Part shown: one piece after another, positions 1 to 8,604 of the stretch
Layout of the letters: each line of letters opens with the position of its first letter
How positions within the stretch are numbered: position 1 is the stretch's first letter
Assembly (NCBI GenBank): GCA_024699715.1
Contig: JANPRD010000007.1
Coordinates: 59,106 to 123,105 of the forward strand
Direction of reading: 5' to 3'
DNA from: Candidatus Methanophagales archaeon
GTDB taxonomy: Archaea; Halobacteriota; Syntropharchaeia; Alkanophagales; Methanospirareceae
DNA length: 64,000 nt
Notes under the pieces: model-generated
What the model was told of the DNA's origin: nothing
The model's input: the letters and a program-made list of their open reading frames with translations, nothing else
The model's database searches: none
Position numbers and translations under genes: made by a program

Positions 1-147
1 GTGAGCATCGTTGAAAACGCAACTCAACGCAAAGGTCTTCGCCTGCTCACGCATAACAGCATACCTAACGGCGACGGTGGCATCTCCGCAGGTCAGAATG
101 TGATTGCTGCGCATCTTATCTCCGCTGCTCGCAAGAAGGTGAAGTGA
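1..147 (+). CDS. hypF: HypF carbamoyltransferase, C-terminal end (partial)
   Basis: An open frame runs from the window edge to TGA at 145-147. Its last residues carry a leucine-rich segment followed by GDGGISAGQ, the characteristic end of HypF, which makes the cyanide ligand of the [NiFe]-hydrogenase active site from carbamoyl phosphate. The rest of the gene lies outside the window. It is followed after 4 bases by hypC, so the two are surely co-transcribed. The call rests on about 48 residues and on the neighbouring hyp genes. Confidence 0.75.
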   Translation: MSIVENATQRKGLRLLTHNSIPNGDGGISAGQNVIAAHLISAARKKVK

Positions 148-151
148 AAAA

Positions 152-370
152 ATGTGTTTGGGAATTCCTGCTCGTATAGTGGAGAAGCGGGGTAGAAAGG
201 CGATTGCGGACTTCGGTGGCGTTACCCGTGAGATAGACATCTCTCTCGTTGAAGTGAGCGCTGGAGACTATGTTATTGTGCATGCGGGATTCGCAATAAG
301 CGTGATAGATGAGGAAGAAGCGTTGAAAACGATGGAATTGTGGCGAGAAATGCTTGAAAAATTTGAATAA
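152..370 (+). CDS. hypC: Hydrogenase assembly chaperone HypC/HupF
   Basis: This 72-residue protein begins MCLGIPARIVE. The conserved MC-x-GIP start contains the cysteine that carries the Fe(CN)2CO group together with HypD. The middle (ADFGGVTREIDISLVE, then GDYVIVHAGFAI) is the small beta-barrel typical of HypC/HybG/HupF, and the length is normal. It sits between hypF and a hydrogenase maturation protease. Its presence implies at least one [NiFe] hydrogenase in the genome, although no hydrogenase subunit lies in this window. Confidence 0.93.
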   Translation: MCLGIPARIVEKRGRKAIADFGGVTREIDISLVEVSAGDYVIVHAGFAISVIDEEEALKTMELWREMLEKFE

Positions 371-391
371 AACGCCAAAAAATGTCAAAAA

Positions 392-955
392 ATGCCGAAA
401 ATACTCGTTGCAGGTATCGGAAACAAGTATATGGGCGATGACGGCTTCGGTCCGAGGGTCGTTGATGCCCTTCTTAATCATCTTTCTTCTGCGGATTCGG
501 ATGCGAATGCAGATGTGAATGTGGATGCGGATGTGGATGTGAGGGATGTCGGGCTTTGCGGCGTAACGCTTGCACCAGACCTCGCAGACTACTCTCTCGT
601 AATATTCTTGGATGCGGTTCAGCGAGGAGGCTCGCCAGGAACGCTCTACCGTGCTGAAATAAAGGCGGAAGATGTGAGCATTTGGAACGAAAATGCGGAT
701 GAGGAAGCAATTTTATCGCCCATTAGCATTCATGAGACGAGATTAGAAGAGATTCTGCGGTTCGCAAAAGCAATAGGAACGCTTCCAGAGAAAGTCATTT
801 TCATCGGTTGCGAGATAAAGGAAGTGAAATTGGGCGAAGAAATGAGTGAAGAGGTTGAGAATGCGGTGAAAAAAGCGGTGAATATCGTCTTGGAGGAGGT
901 CTCTCGGTATATTTCATGTAGCAGAGTGAATGAAATGAAGTTAAAAAATGAATGA
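392..955 (+). CDS. Hydrogenase maturation protease (HycI/HyaD family, peptidase M52)
   Basis: The 187-residue protein opens with GIGNKYMGDDGFGPRVV, the signature of nickel-sensing endopeptidases that clip the C-terminus of the [NiFe]-hydrogenase large subunit after metal insertion; the Asp in GDDGFG is a nickel-binding residue. A later segment (IFIGCEIKEVKLGEEMSEEV) matches the C-terminal part of the family. Residues about 31-50 are a low-complexity Asp/Ala/Val insert made of repeated gatgcg/gatgtg codons, which is unusual for the family. The stop overlaps the next start by 8 bases. The substrate hydrogenase is not in the window. Confidence 0.9.
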   Translation: MPKILVAGIGNKYMGDDGFGPRVVDALLNHLSSADSDANADVNVDADVDVRDVGLCGVTLAPDLADYSLVIFLDAVQRGGSPGTLYRAEIKAEDVSIWNENADEEAILSPISIHETRLEEILRFAKAIGTLPEKVIFIGCEIKEVKLGEEMSEEVENAVKKAVNIVLEEVSRYISCSRVNEMKLKNE

Positions 956-1520
956 GGAGGAATTCAAAAAAAGATTAAAGGAAAGACTTCAAAGGGAATT
1001 AGGAGACGAAATAGAATTAAGAGACGGAAGAAGAGTTAGAGTTAAAGTAGAAACGAACAAAAATTTAATTTACAAGGTCGTAGTCAATGAGAATTTCGAG
1101 TTTGAGCCGAATAATCCAAGAGAACCAAGACGGGGTAAATATGCCTTCCAAACGGATTTATTGATTAGAAGGGAAGATGATTTGCCTTTAGTTGCTATTG
1201 AAATCAAATATCGCAGTCCTAACACACATCATATATTGACATACTCAACGAAAGCACAAGAACATAAGAAAATTTATCCGTATTTGAGATATGGGTTGGT
1301 AATAGGAGGAGAAAATAGAATCCCTAACAGATTTTTCACCCATAATATTGGGTTTGATTTTGCTTATGCATTGAACAGCGTAGATGATAACATAGAGGAT
1401 TTAGCCGACATAATCAAGAAGCAAATAGAAAGTGCAAATTTACTCTTGCAAGTTCTCAGAAGAGAAAATCAAGTGAAAAAATTCTCCACCATAGTAGAAC
1501 TGAACGAAAGTGGGAGATAA
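948..1520 (+). CDS. Predicted PD-(D/E)XK nuclease-like protein
   Basis: This 190-residue protein is clearly more AT-rich than its neighbours. Its centre reads FQTDLLIRREDDLPLVAIEIKYRSP, which fits the D...E-x-K active-site pattern of the PD-(D/E)XK restriction-endonuclease-like fold (Asp about 71, Glu about 86, Lys about 88). The N-terminus is a charged helix. No methylase or specificity subunit lies next to it. It overlaps the hydrogenase protease by 8 bases, so it shares the transcript, yet its composition suggests later arrival. The fold assignment is by motif only; the function is unknown. Confidence 0.55.
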   Translation: MNEEEFKKRLKERLQRELGDEIELRDGRRVRVKVETNKNLIYKVVVNENFEFEPNNPREPRRGKYAFQTDLLIRREDDLPLVAIEIKYRSPNTHHILTYSTKAQEHKKIYPYLRYGLVIGGENRIPNRFFTHNIGFDFAYALNSVDDNIEDLADIIKKQIESANLLLQVLRRENQVKKFSTIVELNESGR

Positions 1521-1722
1521 AATAAAGGCATTCAGAGCAGAATGCTTCTTCGCTCTCCTCCTCACTCTCACTTGTTCAAGTCATAAGTTGCAGTTCTTCG
1601 CTCACTCTTTCTCTACTTGCTCTAACTACAGTCTCACATACACACAAAACTCGCAGTCGGTTTCAGGACGCCCTCAGAAAGTTTGCTGAAATGGAGCAAA
1701 TCTTCCCCCTTTTCCCAGGAAT

Positions 1723-2856
1723 TCAGCATATCCTCGGAACAGGGTCTCCTACGGGAGGCTCCACAATCCTGTGGCTGCCGACGCAAGTTTTCATCACGAC
1801 GCCCTTCACATCTTTTGTTGCGTATCCGATGATTTCAGCATCTCGCCCCCTCTTGTCCTGCTTGAGCGCATCAAGGACTGCTTCCGCTTTCTCCTTGACG
1901 ACAGCAAGCACAACTTTGCCCTCGTTCCCTATCTCTAAAGGGTCTATTCCGAGCATCTCGCATGCATTTCTCACAGACGCCCTCACAGGAATCTTCTCTT
2001 CCTCAATTATGATGCCGACGCCCGACTTCGCAGCGAACTCGTTCAAAGCATTTGAAAGTCCGCCTCTCGTCGGGTCCTTCATCGCAACTATGCCTCCTTC
2101 TTCCAACGCACCCTCAATCATCTTATTCAGCGGTGCGACATCAGATTTCACATCCGCATGGAATGAGATGCCCTCTCTCGCAGCGAGCAGCGCAACGCCG
2201 TGGTCGCCTATGTAGCCAGAAACGATGATTGCGTCCCCCTCACGAATGTTCGAGTCCAGAAGCCACTCACGCCTCACTTCTCTGAACTTCCGCACTTCAT
2301 CAAAATTCCTCTTCAACGCTTCAGAACGCTTGCCTACCGCAGATGTCGTCACAATCATGCGGTCAACCGCTCCTTTCTCAACAACTTTCGTGTCTCCTGT
2401 GACTATTTCCACGCCCGCTTCTTCGCATGTCTTCCGCATACTTTCCAAAATCCGCTCAAAATCTCTCATTGGAAATCCCTCTTCTATCACAAATGCGACA
2501 GAAATGCACAAAGGCGACGCACCCATCACTGAAATATCATTCACCGTGCCTGCAATTGCGAGCGAGCCGATGTCTCCTCCGGGGAAAAATAGGGGCTTCA
2601 CCGTGTATGAATCTGTTGTGAAAACGACCCCTTCAACGACCGCAGCATCATCCATATCCTCTAATGATACTTCCACCGCACTTCGCATACCATCCTTATC
2701 TCCCACTTTCACGCCCGCTTCTGACTTCTCACTTCTCTCTTTCTCCTCCTCTGTCGACCGCACTTCCGCTGATCGCACAAAATAATTAAGGATGAGATTC
2801 AACAGCTCTCGCATCTTCTCACCGCCCGCTCCGTGTTCCATTCTTATTTCTTTCAT
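1723..2856 (-). CDS. hypE: Hydrogenase expression/formation protein HypE
   Basis: This 377-residue AIR-synthase-like protein dehydrates the HypF-bound thiocarboxamide to thiocyanate, giving the CN ligand of [NiFe] hydrogenase. Visible signatures are the N-terminal MEHGAGGEKM, the GGDIGSLAIAGTVNDISVMGA segment, the DPTRGGLSNALNE motif, and the C-terminal PRIC, whose last Cys carries the modified group. It is somewhat longer than usual because of a charged low-complexity insert at residues about 30-65 (Glu/Lys/Ser/Arg-rich). Its start overlaps the end of the upstream Mrp-like ATPase gene by 38 bases, so the two are translationally linked. It faces the hypFC operon tail to tail. Confidence 0.95.
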   Translation of the reverse strand: MKEIRMEHGAGGEKMRELLNLILNYFVRSAEVRSTEEEKERSEKSEAGVKVGDKDGMRSAVEVSLEDMDDAAVVEGVVFTTDSYTVKPLFFPGGDIGSLAIAGTVNDISVMGASPLCISVAFVIEEGFPMRDFERILESMRKTCEEAGVEIVTGDTKVVEKGAVDRMIVTTSAVGKRSEALKRNFDEVRKFREVRREWLLDSNIREGDAIIVSGYIGDHGVALLAAREGISFHADVKSDVAPLNKMIEGALEEGGIVAMKDPTRGGLSNALNEFAAKSGVGIIIEEEKIPVRASVRNACEMLGIDPLEIGNEGKVVLAVVKEKAEAVLDALKQDKRGRDAEIIGYATKDVKGVVMKTCVGSHRIVEPPVGDPVPRIC

Positions 2857-3670
2857 TCTGCACGCACACCTCCACGATTCTTTTGGAAATCTCTTTCATT
2901 CTCGCAAAGAAATAACTCTCCTTCAGCATATTCACATCTCCCATTCGCTCATCTATCTCATCATCAAACCCTATTTCACCGAGAAAACGCACTCCTAATT
3001 CTTTCGCTGAAATTTCAAATCCACTTTTGCCCCTTTTCATGTTCTCAACAACGCCAAGAATGTGCGAATTCGACGATTTGAGTATGCTCACGACCCGCCT
3101 CACAGTCTCTATGGATGATTTTGCGGGAGTAGTCACGAGGAGAAATTTCGCACCTCGCATTATATTTATCACTTCCATCAGCACCTCTCCAACGCCGGGA
3201 GGCATGTCAACAACGAGAAAGTCAAGCGACCCCCATTTTGTGATTGCGAGCAGCTCAATCATTGCATTTCTCAATGCGATGCCTCTGAATGCAGCAGCGG
3301 AGCGTCCAGTGAAGAAGAACATGCTCATGAATTTTATGCCGTGAATCTCCGGTGGGATGATTCCTTTATCCTCTTTTGGAGAGACATCTTCACCTATTCC
3401 CAAGATCACATGGGCGGAAGGCGCCTCAAAATCAAGGTCAAGAAGCCCAACACGCCACTCCGAGCTGAGAATTAATGCGAGAGAAGATGCAATTAAACTC
3501 TTCCCAACGCCTCCTTTTCCACTTAAAACGACAATTATCCTGCGTATCTCATTCAATCTATTGCGAACTCCCTCCAATCTCGGGTCAATCTCGCCTGAAA
3601 GGACGATTGCTTCGCTCACTTCTCCGCCGCCTTCGCTTCTGCTCTCTCTTTTCCCTTCTCGCATACTCAT
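2819..3670 (-). CDS. Mrp/NBP35-like P-loop ATPase lacking the CxxC motif
   Basis: A deviant Walker A (VLSGKGGVGKSLIASSLA), the DLDFEAPSAHVILG segment and LVVDMPPGVGEVLMEV identify an Mrp/NBP35/ApbC-type SIMIBI ATPase, a family of Fe-S cluster carriers. The usual C-terminal CxxC after the VxENM motif is absent; here it reads VVENMKRGKSGFEIS. It may therefore not hold a cluster. I chose ATG 3670; a GTG two codons upstream is possible. The gene runs directly into hypE, so a role near nickel or iron hydrogenase maturation is a reasonable inference, no more. The N-terminus is a Glu/Arg/Ser-rich low-complexity leader. Confidence 0.8.
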   Translation of the reverse strand: MSMREGKRESRSEGGGEVSEAIVLSGEIDPRLEGVRNRLNEIRRIIVVLSGKGGVGKSLIASSLALILSSEWRVGLLDLDFEAPSAHVILGIGEDVSPKEDKGIIPPEIHGIKFMSMFFFTGRSAAAFRGIALRNAMIELLAITKWGSLDFLVVDMPPGVGEVLMEVINIMRGAKFLLVTTPAKSSIETVRRVVSILKSSNSHILGVVENMKRGKSGFEISAKELGVRFLGEIGFDDEIDERMGDVNMLKESYFFARMKEISKRIVEVCVQNERNKNGTRSGR

Positions 3671-3703
3671 TAACACCCCTACCGCAAAGCTCCATTTGTG
3701 TAG

Positions 3704-3716
3704 GCTATTTTTAAAG
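3704..3716 (-). promoter_or_regulatory. TATA box before the Mrp-like ATPase-hypE operon
   Basis: Read on the minus strand this is ctttaaaaatagc, a good archaeal TATA element about 40 bases before ATG 3670. It would give a short leader of about 15 bases. Confidence 0.5.
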
Positions 3717-3781
3717 CAGATTCTCTCTTTTATCGTGGCGGAGCGTTCTCATTGTGTCTCGCGCACTGCAAGCTCACAACT

Positions 3782-4999
3782 TCAGTCGTCGTGGAGTAGC
3801 TGACCTTTCCTTCTTTTCAGAGGTAAATAACCCCTCTGTTCTGCGATTTCTCGTGTTCTGCCTGTGAGAACGACATCTGCGGACTTCAAACGCTCAACAC
3901 TCCTGCATCCTGTGAGGAACATCGCAATTTTCAATTCCGCCTTCATTTCTCGCACCCTCTCGCAAACACGCTCAACCGCTCTTTCTATGCTCTCCTCTGT
4001 TGCTGCCGAAAATCTGATGTCTGCTACCGATGCGGTTCTCGCTGAGATGTGCTTCTGAGTGAGTCCCTCAACGGCAGCCTTCAAGAAAGGGAGTGCTGCA
4101 CTGCATAAATCTGCGCCGAGAGCGATGCTCTTCGCAACATCAAGACCGCTGCGAATTCCTCCTGTTGCGACGACTTCAACGGGAAGAGATGCGCACTCAA
4201 GAATGCTCTCAACGGTGGAAATGCCCCATTCCCATCCGAATGTGTTTCCGATATGCTCAAGCATGCTGTTATTTTCGGCTTTCGCCCTGTGTATTTCTGC
4301 GACTGCGAGATTAGTGCCGTCGTTGCCACCGACATCTAAAGCGGAGACGCCAGCATCAATAAGACGCAAAGCAACAGCACGAGATATGCCAGCGCCAGTC
4401 TCCTTCGCAATCACGGGGACTTTCAGCGAGCGGCATGCTTCTTCTATCGCAGCGAGGCATCCTCTTGCGTCAGAATCGCCTTCTGGCTGAATCGCCTCCT
4501 GAAAGAAGTTCAGGTGAATTGCAATAGCGTTCGCATCAACCATTTCAATTGCTCGCTCTGCTGCCTCCACGCCCATATCCCGCAGCTGAACGACGCCGAT
4601 GTTCGCATAAACGAATGCATGAGGCGCATATTCCCTGACGATGCTGAACGATTCTTCGTTTTTTTCATCCTCTAATGCTGCTCGCTGCGAGCCTACGCCG
4701 ATGCCTATGCCTTCTCGCTCCGCAACAGATGCGAAAATGCGATTCAGCACCTTCGTTTCGGGATGACCGCCTGTCATTGACGCTATCATAAGAGGCGCAT
4801 CCAGCGAATGCGAGAGGAATTCCACATGCGTCTCAATCTCTGCGATTGAAACCTCAGGTAGTGCGTTGTGAACGAGAAAAACCTCGTCAAAACTGCGAGT
4901 GCGACGCTCCACTTCCTCTTCCAAGCAAATCCGCAACTGCTCTATTTTACGCCTTGATGTCTGCGCAGCGACACTCTCACGCTCTCGCCCTCGCCGCAT
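3782..4999 (-). CDS. fni: Type 2 isopentenyl-diphosphate delta-isomerase (FMN-dependent)
   Basis: The 405-residue protein shows the family layout: RRKIEQLRICLEEEVE start, LDAPLMIASMTGGHPET, the GIGVGSQRAAL segment, ANIGVVQL, and the C-terminal phosphate-binding VVATGGIRSGLDVAKSIALGADL of a TIM barrel. It interconverts isopentenyl and dimethylallyl diphosphate for archaeal ether-lipid synthesis. It is about 40 residues longer than many homologues because of a C-terminal extension (VVLTGRTREIAEQRGYLPL). Enolase starts further upstream on the same strand; the 106-base spacer holds only a cgcttcact-type low-complexity repeat. Confidence 0.93.
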   Translation of the reverse strand: MRRGRERESVAAQTSRRKIEQLRICLEEEVERRTRSFDEVFLVHNALPEVSIAEIETHVEFLSHSLDAPLMIASMTGGHPETKVLNRIFASVAEREGIGIGVGSQRAALEDEKNEESFSIVREYAPHAFVYANIGVVQLRDMGVEAAERAIEMVDANAIAIHLNFFQEAIQPEGDSDARGCLAAIEEACRSLKVPVIAKETGAGISRAVALRLIDAGVSALDVGGNDGTNLAVAEIHRAKAENNSMLEHIGNTFGWEWGISTVESILECASLPVEVVATGGIRSGLDVAKSIALGADLCSAALPFLKAAVEGLTQKHISARTASVADIRFSAATEESIERAVERVCERVREMKAELKIAMFLTGCRSVERLKSADVVLTGRTREIAEQRGYLPLKRRKGQLLHDD

Positions 5000-5105
5000 C
5001 TTTACCCTCTCCGCTTTTCACTTTCTCTGTTTCACTTCCCTCCGCTTCACTTCTCTCCCCCGCTTCACTTCCTTCCACTTCTTCCGTGCCACTTTTGCTC
5101 TTCAC

Positions 5106-6380
5106 TCAGTAGCAGGCATCACTCAACTGCTCCTCAATTCGCAAGAGCTGGTTGTATTTACAAGTCCGCTCACCACGAGCAGGCGCACCCGACTTAATTA
5201 GCTCGGCGGCGATTCCTACGGAGAAGTCCGCAATAAATGCATCTTCAGTGTCGCCGGAGCGGTGGCTCACCACACGCTTGAAACCGCTTTTCTCCGCTAA
5301 AACCGCAGTTTCCATCGTTTCAGTGAGCGTTCCCACCTGATTTAACTTCAAAAGAACGGCATTTCCAGCACCCTTTTCTATGCCTTCTCGCAATCTCTCC
5401 GCAGAAGTCACGAACAAATCATCTCCGACAATAATTTTTTCTGGCATCTCCCTCGTCAATTCTGCGAAAAGCTCGTATGAATCCTCATGAAACGGGTCTT
5501 CTAACAGAATAATAGGATATTTTGCTGCGAGTTCCTTGTAGAATTCAACCATTTCGGCGCCGTCCCTCGCCCTCCCGTCAACCTCGTATTTTTCGGTCTT
5601 GCCGTTGAAGAATGTGGAAGCTGCGGCGTCCATTCCCATTTTCACCTCTCCACCTTCGCCGTAGCCCGCTTCTGCGATTGCCTGCGAGAGAGCGTCCAAA
5701 GCCTCAACCGTCTCACGCATCGGCGGAGCGTAGCCACCTTCGTCACCAACATTCGTCGCAATCTTCCCGTATTTCCGCTCAAGAATTCCCTTTAATGCGT
5801 GGTAAATCTCCGCACCTGCACGCAATTTATCGCTGAATCGCTCAAAACCCGTCGGAATAATCAGAAATTCTTGAATGCTTAACTCGTTTCCTGCATGCTT
5901 ACCGCCATTTATCACATTAAACATCGGCGTCGGCATCTTCTTTCGCTCAATAACGCTTCCAGCGGAGGCATAAATCTGTGCAATTCGCTCGTGCAGCGGG
6001 ACTTTCAGCGCAGAAGCGGAGGCTCGGCAGACAGCAAGCGAGACTGCGAGTATTGCGTTTGCTCCGAGTTTTGACTTTTGAGGCGTGCCGTCAAGCGATA
6101 TGAGCGCTTGGTCAATTTCCCGCTGCTCTTTTGCATCCATTCCGACAATTGCGTCCCGTATTTCGCTGTTCACCGCTTCAACCGCCTTTAAAACGCCCTT
6201 GCCTGAGAAGCGTTTTCCGCCGTCTCGTCGCTCAACAGCCTCTCTTTTGCCCGTTGAAGCACCTGAAGGGACTATTGCCCATCCGAAGAATCCGCTTTCA
6301 GTGCGAACCTCTGCCTCAACTGTCGGATTTCCTCTTGAATCCAGCACCTCCCTCGCCCTCACATCCGAAATCCTCGGCAT
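5106..6380 (-). CDS. eno: Enolase (phosphopyruvate hydratase)
   Basis: The 424-residue enolase starts MPRISDVRAREVLDSRGNP at ATG 6380 and has the usual length. Conserved sites include SGASTGKREAVERRDG, NVGDEGGYAPP, the metal ligand region LLEDPFHEDSYE, and VVSHRSGDTEDAFIAD near the end. It interconverts 2-phosphoglycerate and phosphoenolpyruvate in gluconeogenesis or glycolysis. The open frame continues upstream across the divergent serA start, but that part has no enolase homology and is excluded. In many archaea eno lies in the rpoN-rpoK cluster; here it is about 46 kb away. Confidence 0.97.
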   Translation of the reverse strand: MPRISDVRAREVLDSRGNPTVEAEVRTESGFFGWAIVPSGASTGKREAVERRDGGKRFSGKGVLKAVEAVNSEIRDAIVGMDAKEQREIDQALISLDGTPQKSKLGANAILAVSLAVCRASASALKVPLHERIAQIYASAGSVIERKKMPTPMFNVINGGKHAGNELSIQEFLIIPTGFERFSDKLRAGAEIYHALKGILERKYGKIATNVGDEGGYAPPMRETVEALDALSQAIAEAGYGEGGEVKMGMDAAASTFFNGKTEKYEVDGRARDGAEMVEFYKELAAKYPIILLEDPFHEDSYELFAELTREMPEKIIVGDDLFVTSAERLREGIEKGAGNAVLLKLNQVGTLTETMETAVLAEKSGFKRVVSHRSGDTEDAFIADFSVGIAAELIKSGAPARGERTCKYNQLLRIEEQLSDACY

Positions 6381-6476
6381 TTTGAAAAGGAATACTCCGC
6401 ATACAAATATAGAAGGGAAGAGAAATGTGGCAAGGCGGCGGATGCGAAAGTGAAATAGGGTGCAGGTGAGAGAAGC

Positions 6477-8069
6477 ATGCGTTGGAGGGTGCTTGTCACG
6501 GACCCGCTTGCTGAAGAAGGCATAAAGCGATTGAGCGAGTTCGCAGATGTGAGCGTCGCAGAGGGATTGAGCAGCGAAGAGTTGAAGGCGAAAATCGGCG
6601 AATACGATGCTCTTGTCGTGAGAAGTGGCACGAAGGTCACCGCAGATGTGATTTATGCGGCGAGCAGGCTTAAAGTCGTGGGTCGTGCGGGCGTCGGCGT
6701 CGACAACATAGATGTGGAAGCGGCAACGGAAAAAGGCATTCTCGTTGTGAATGCTCCAGAGGCGAACACAATCTCCGCAGCGGAACACACAATTGCACTC
6801 CTTCTCGCACTTGCCCGCAAGATTCCATCTGCGAATGCCTCGCTTAAAGCGGGTAAGTGGGAGCGAAAGAAGCACATGGGCGTTGAACTGAACGGAAAGA
6901 CGCTCGGCATCTTGGGTTTGGGAAGAGTAGGCACGGAAGTTGCGAAGCGAGCAAAAGCATTTGGCATGAAAATTCTCGCATACGACCCCTACATTTCAAC
7001 TGAGAAGGCTTTACAGCTCGGCGTCTCCTTGCTACCGCTTGAGGAAGTGCTTCGTCGCTCCGACTTCATTTCACTGCACACGCCTCTCACGAAGGAGACT
7101 TACCACCTGCTTGACCGGGATGCTTTTGAAAAAATGAAAGATGGTGTCCGCATCATAAATTGTGCGAGAGGCGGAATAATAGACGAGGATGCTCTTGTTG
7201 AAGCGATAAAAAGCGGAAAGGTTGCGGGCGCCGCTCTTGATGTCTTTGAGGAGGAGCCCCCTCCTTCGGATTCAGAGCTGCTTCGCCTTGAAAATGTCAT
7301 CGTTACGCCGCATTTGGGTGCTTCAACAGAAGAGGCGCAGCGAACGGCAGCACTCGTGATTGCGGAGGAAGTTGAGCGTGCATTGCGAGGCGAGCCTGTG
7401 AGGTATGCGGTGAACATGCCTTACTTGCAGGAAGAGCAGTGGGACGCTTTGCGCCCATTTCTCACGCTTGCCTCAAAACTCGGCAGTCTATGCGCACAAT
7501 TGAAGCCGAAATTGAGCAGAATTGAGCATTTAGAGTTCGCATACGAGGGTAAAATAGGAAAGATGGATAAAGAAACGAGCATGCTAACCGCAGTAGCTTT
7601 GAAATCCATGCTCTCTTTCTTCACTTCTGGCGTTAATATTGTGAATGCGAGGGTGGTTGCGAGGAAAATGGGCATAAAAGTTTCTGAACGAAAGACAGAA
7701 GAGGCGGAGACTTTTCCCTCACTGCTCAGTATTTCCATGCGGACTGAAGATGGGAATGTGAGAACGGTCTCTGGGACGCTATTTGAGGGAGAGCCTCGTG
7801 TTGTGAAGATTGACGGTTACAGGGTTGATGCAGTTCCTTCGGGGTTCATGCTCGTATGCTCCTTTCTGGACAAGCCTCGTGTCATAGGTCCGGTATGCAC
7901 GATTCTCGGCGACCACCGCATAAACATTGCGGGAATGCAGGTCGGAAGGAAAGAGCGGGGCGGTGAGGCGGTCATGGTGCTTAATGTCGACAGCGATGTT
8001 GACGACGCCGTTCTTGAAGAAATCAAGAAAGTGCCTAATATCTTGGATGTGAAATCTGTCAAATTGTAG
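6477..8069 (+). CDS. serA: D-3-phosphoglycerate dehydrogenase
   Basis: The 530-residue protein has the long SerA architecture: an N-terminal substrate domain, a nucleotide-binding GILGLGRVGTEVAKRAKAFG, the catalytic pair in INCARGGIIDEDAL and VTPHLGASTEEAQ, an intervening domain (about 320-450), and a C-terminal ACT domain (VCTILGDHRINIAGMQVGR). It oxidises 3-phosphoglycerate in serine synthesis; the ACT domain usually senses serine. The ATG at 6477 follows a gcaggtgag ribosome-binding site. It is divergent from enolase, which handles the neighbouring metabolite. Confidence 0.96.
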   Translation: MRWRVLVTDPLAEEGIKRLSEFADVSVAEGLSSEELKAKIGEYDALVVRSGTKVTADVIYAASRLKVVGRAGVGVDNIDVEAATEKGILVVNAPEANTISAAEHTIALLLALARKIPSANASLKAGKWERKKHMGVELNGKTLGILGLGRVGTEVAKRAKAFGMKILAYDPYISTEKALQLGVSLLPLEEVLRRSDFISLHTPLTKETYHLLDRDAFEKMKDGVRIINCARGGIIDEDALVEAIKSGKVAGAALDVFEEEPPPSDSELLRLENVIVTPHLGASTEEAQRTAALVIAEEVERALRGEPVRYAVNMPYLQEEQWDALRPFLTLASKLGSLCAQLKPKLSRIEHLEFAYEGKIGKMDKETSMLTAVALKSMLSFFTSGVNIVNARVVARKMGIKVSERKTEEAETFPSLLSISMRTEDGNVRTVSGTLFEGEPRVVKIDGYRVDAVPSGFMLVCSFLDKPRVIGPVCTILGDHRINIAGMQVGRKERGGEAVMVLNVDSDVDDAVLEEIKKVPNILDVKSVKL

Positions 8070-8152
8070 TGGCGTTGTGTGGCGTGCGCGTGGTGCTTTG
8101 AAGCGGGAAGCGAGGAGCAGGAAGCGGTGTAAAGGAGGAGGGTGTGTGTGAA

Positions 8153-8556
8153 ATGGCGGTGAAGAAGTCTTTGAGGGACGCACTGCGAAGGCATCGCCGC
8201 ATAAAGTTTCGCAGGTATCTTTGGCACACGAAGCGCAAGCTGAGGGACAGCGGTTGGCGTCGCCCGAGAGGCATTCACAACAAACTCCGCAGGGAGACGC
8301 AAGGGCAAAGGACGCTTGGTGAAGGTCGGTTACCGCATTAAGAGGGAGTGGCGAGGTCTCCACCCTTCAGGCTTCAGAGAGGTTCTCATTCACAATCATT
8401 GACGAACTGCATAAGGCGAAGGAAATGGCAGAAGCAAAGCAAAAGGAAGGGGATTTCGGCATTGCTGTCAGAATTGCTTCTGGCGTCGGTGCGAAGAAGC
8501 GAGAAATGTTAGTTGCGGAGGCTGAAAGGCTCGGACTGAAGGTGCTTAACCCTTGA
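8153..8556 (+). CDS. rpl32e: 50S ribosomal protein L32e, frame broken twice
   Basis: The first frame from ATG 8153 gives WRRPRGIHNKLRRE, clearly L32e. The protein continues in the next frame from about 8301 (KGKGRLVKVGYRIKREWRGL, then HPSGFREVLIHN) and in the third frame from about 8398 (IDELHKAKEM..., VRIASGVGAKKREM, ending GLKVLNP). Omitting one C near 8300 and one C at 8397 restores a 133-residue L32e of normal content. So either two single-base sequence errors exist or the gene is really disrupted. L32e is usually in the spc ribosomal operon; here it stands alone after serA. Confidence 0.85.
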
Positions 8557-8604
8557 GGTGAAAATGGAAATAAGAAATTTTAGGTTAAGAAATCTTGGGT
8601 TGAA

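Noticed and set aside
116..481. A 121-codon minus-strand frame opposite hypC
   Set aside because: It is antisense to hypC and the protease start and shows no family features.
5000..5105. Direct repeats of the cgcttcact type between fni and eno, considered as a CRISPR-like array
   Set aside because: Units are short, irregular and without spacers; this is low-complexity sequence.
6381..6875. Upstream extension of the enolase frame
   Set aside because: No enolase homology, and it covers the divergent serA start and coding region; the enolase start MPRISDV at 6380 gives the normal length.
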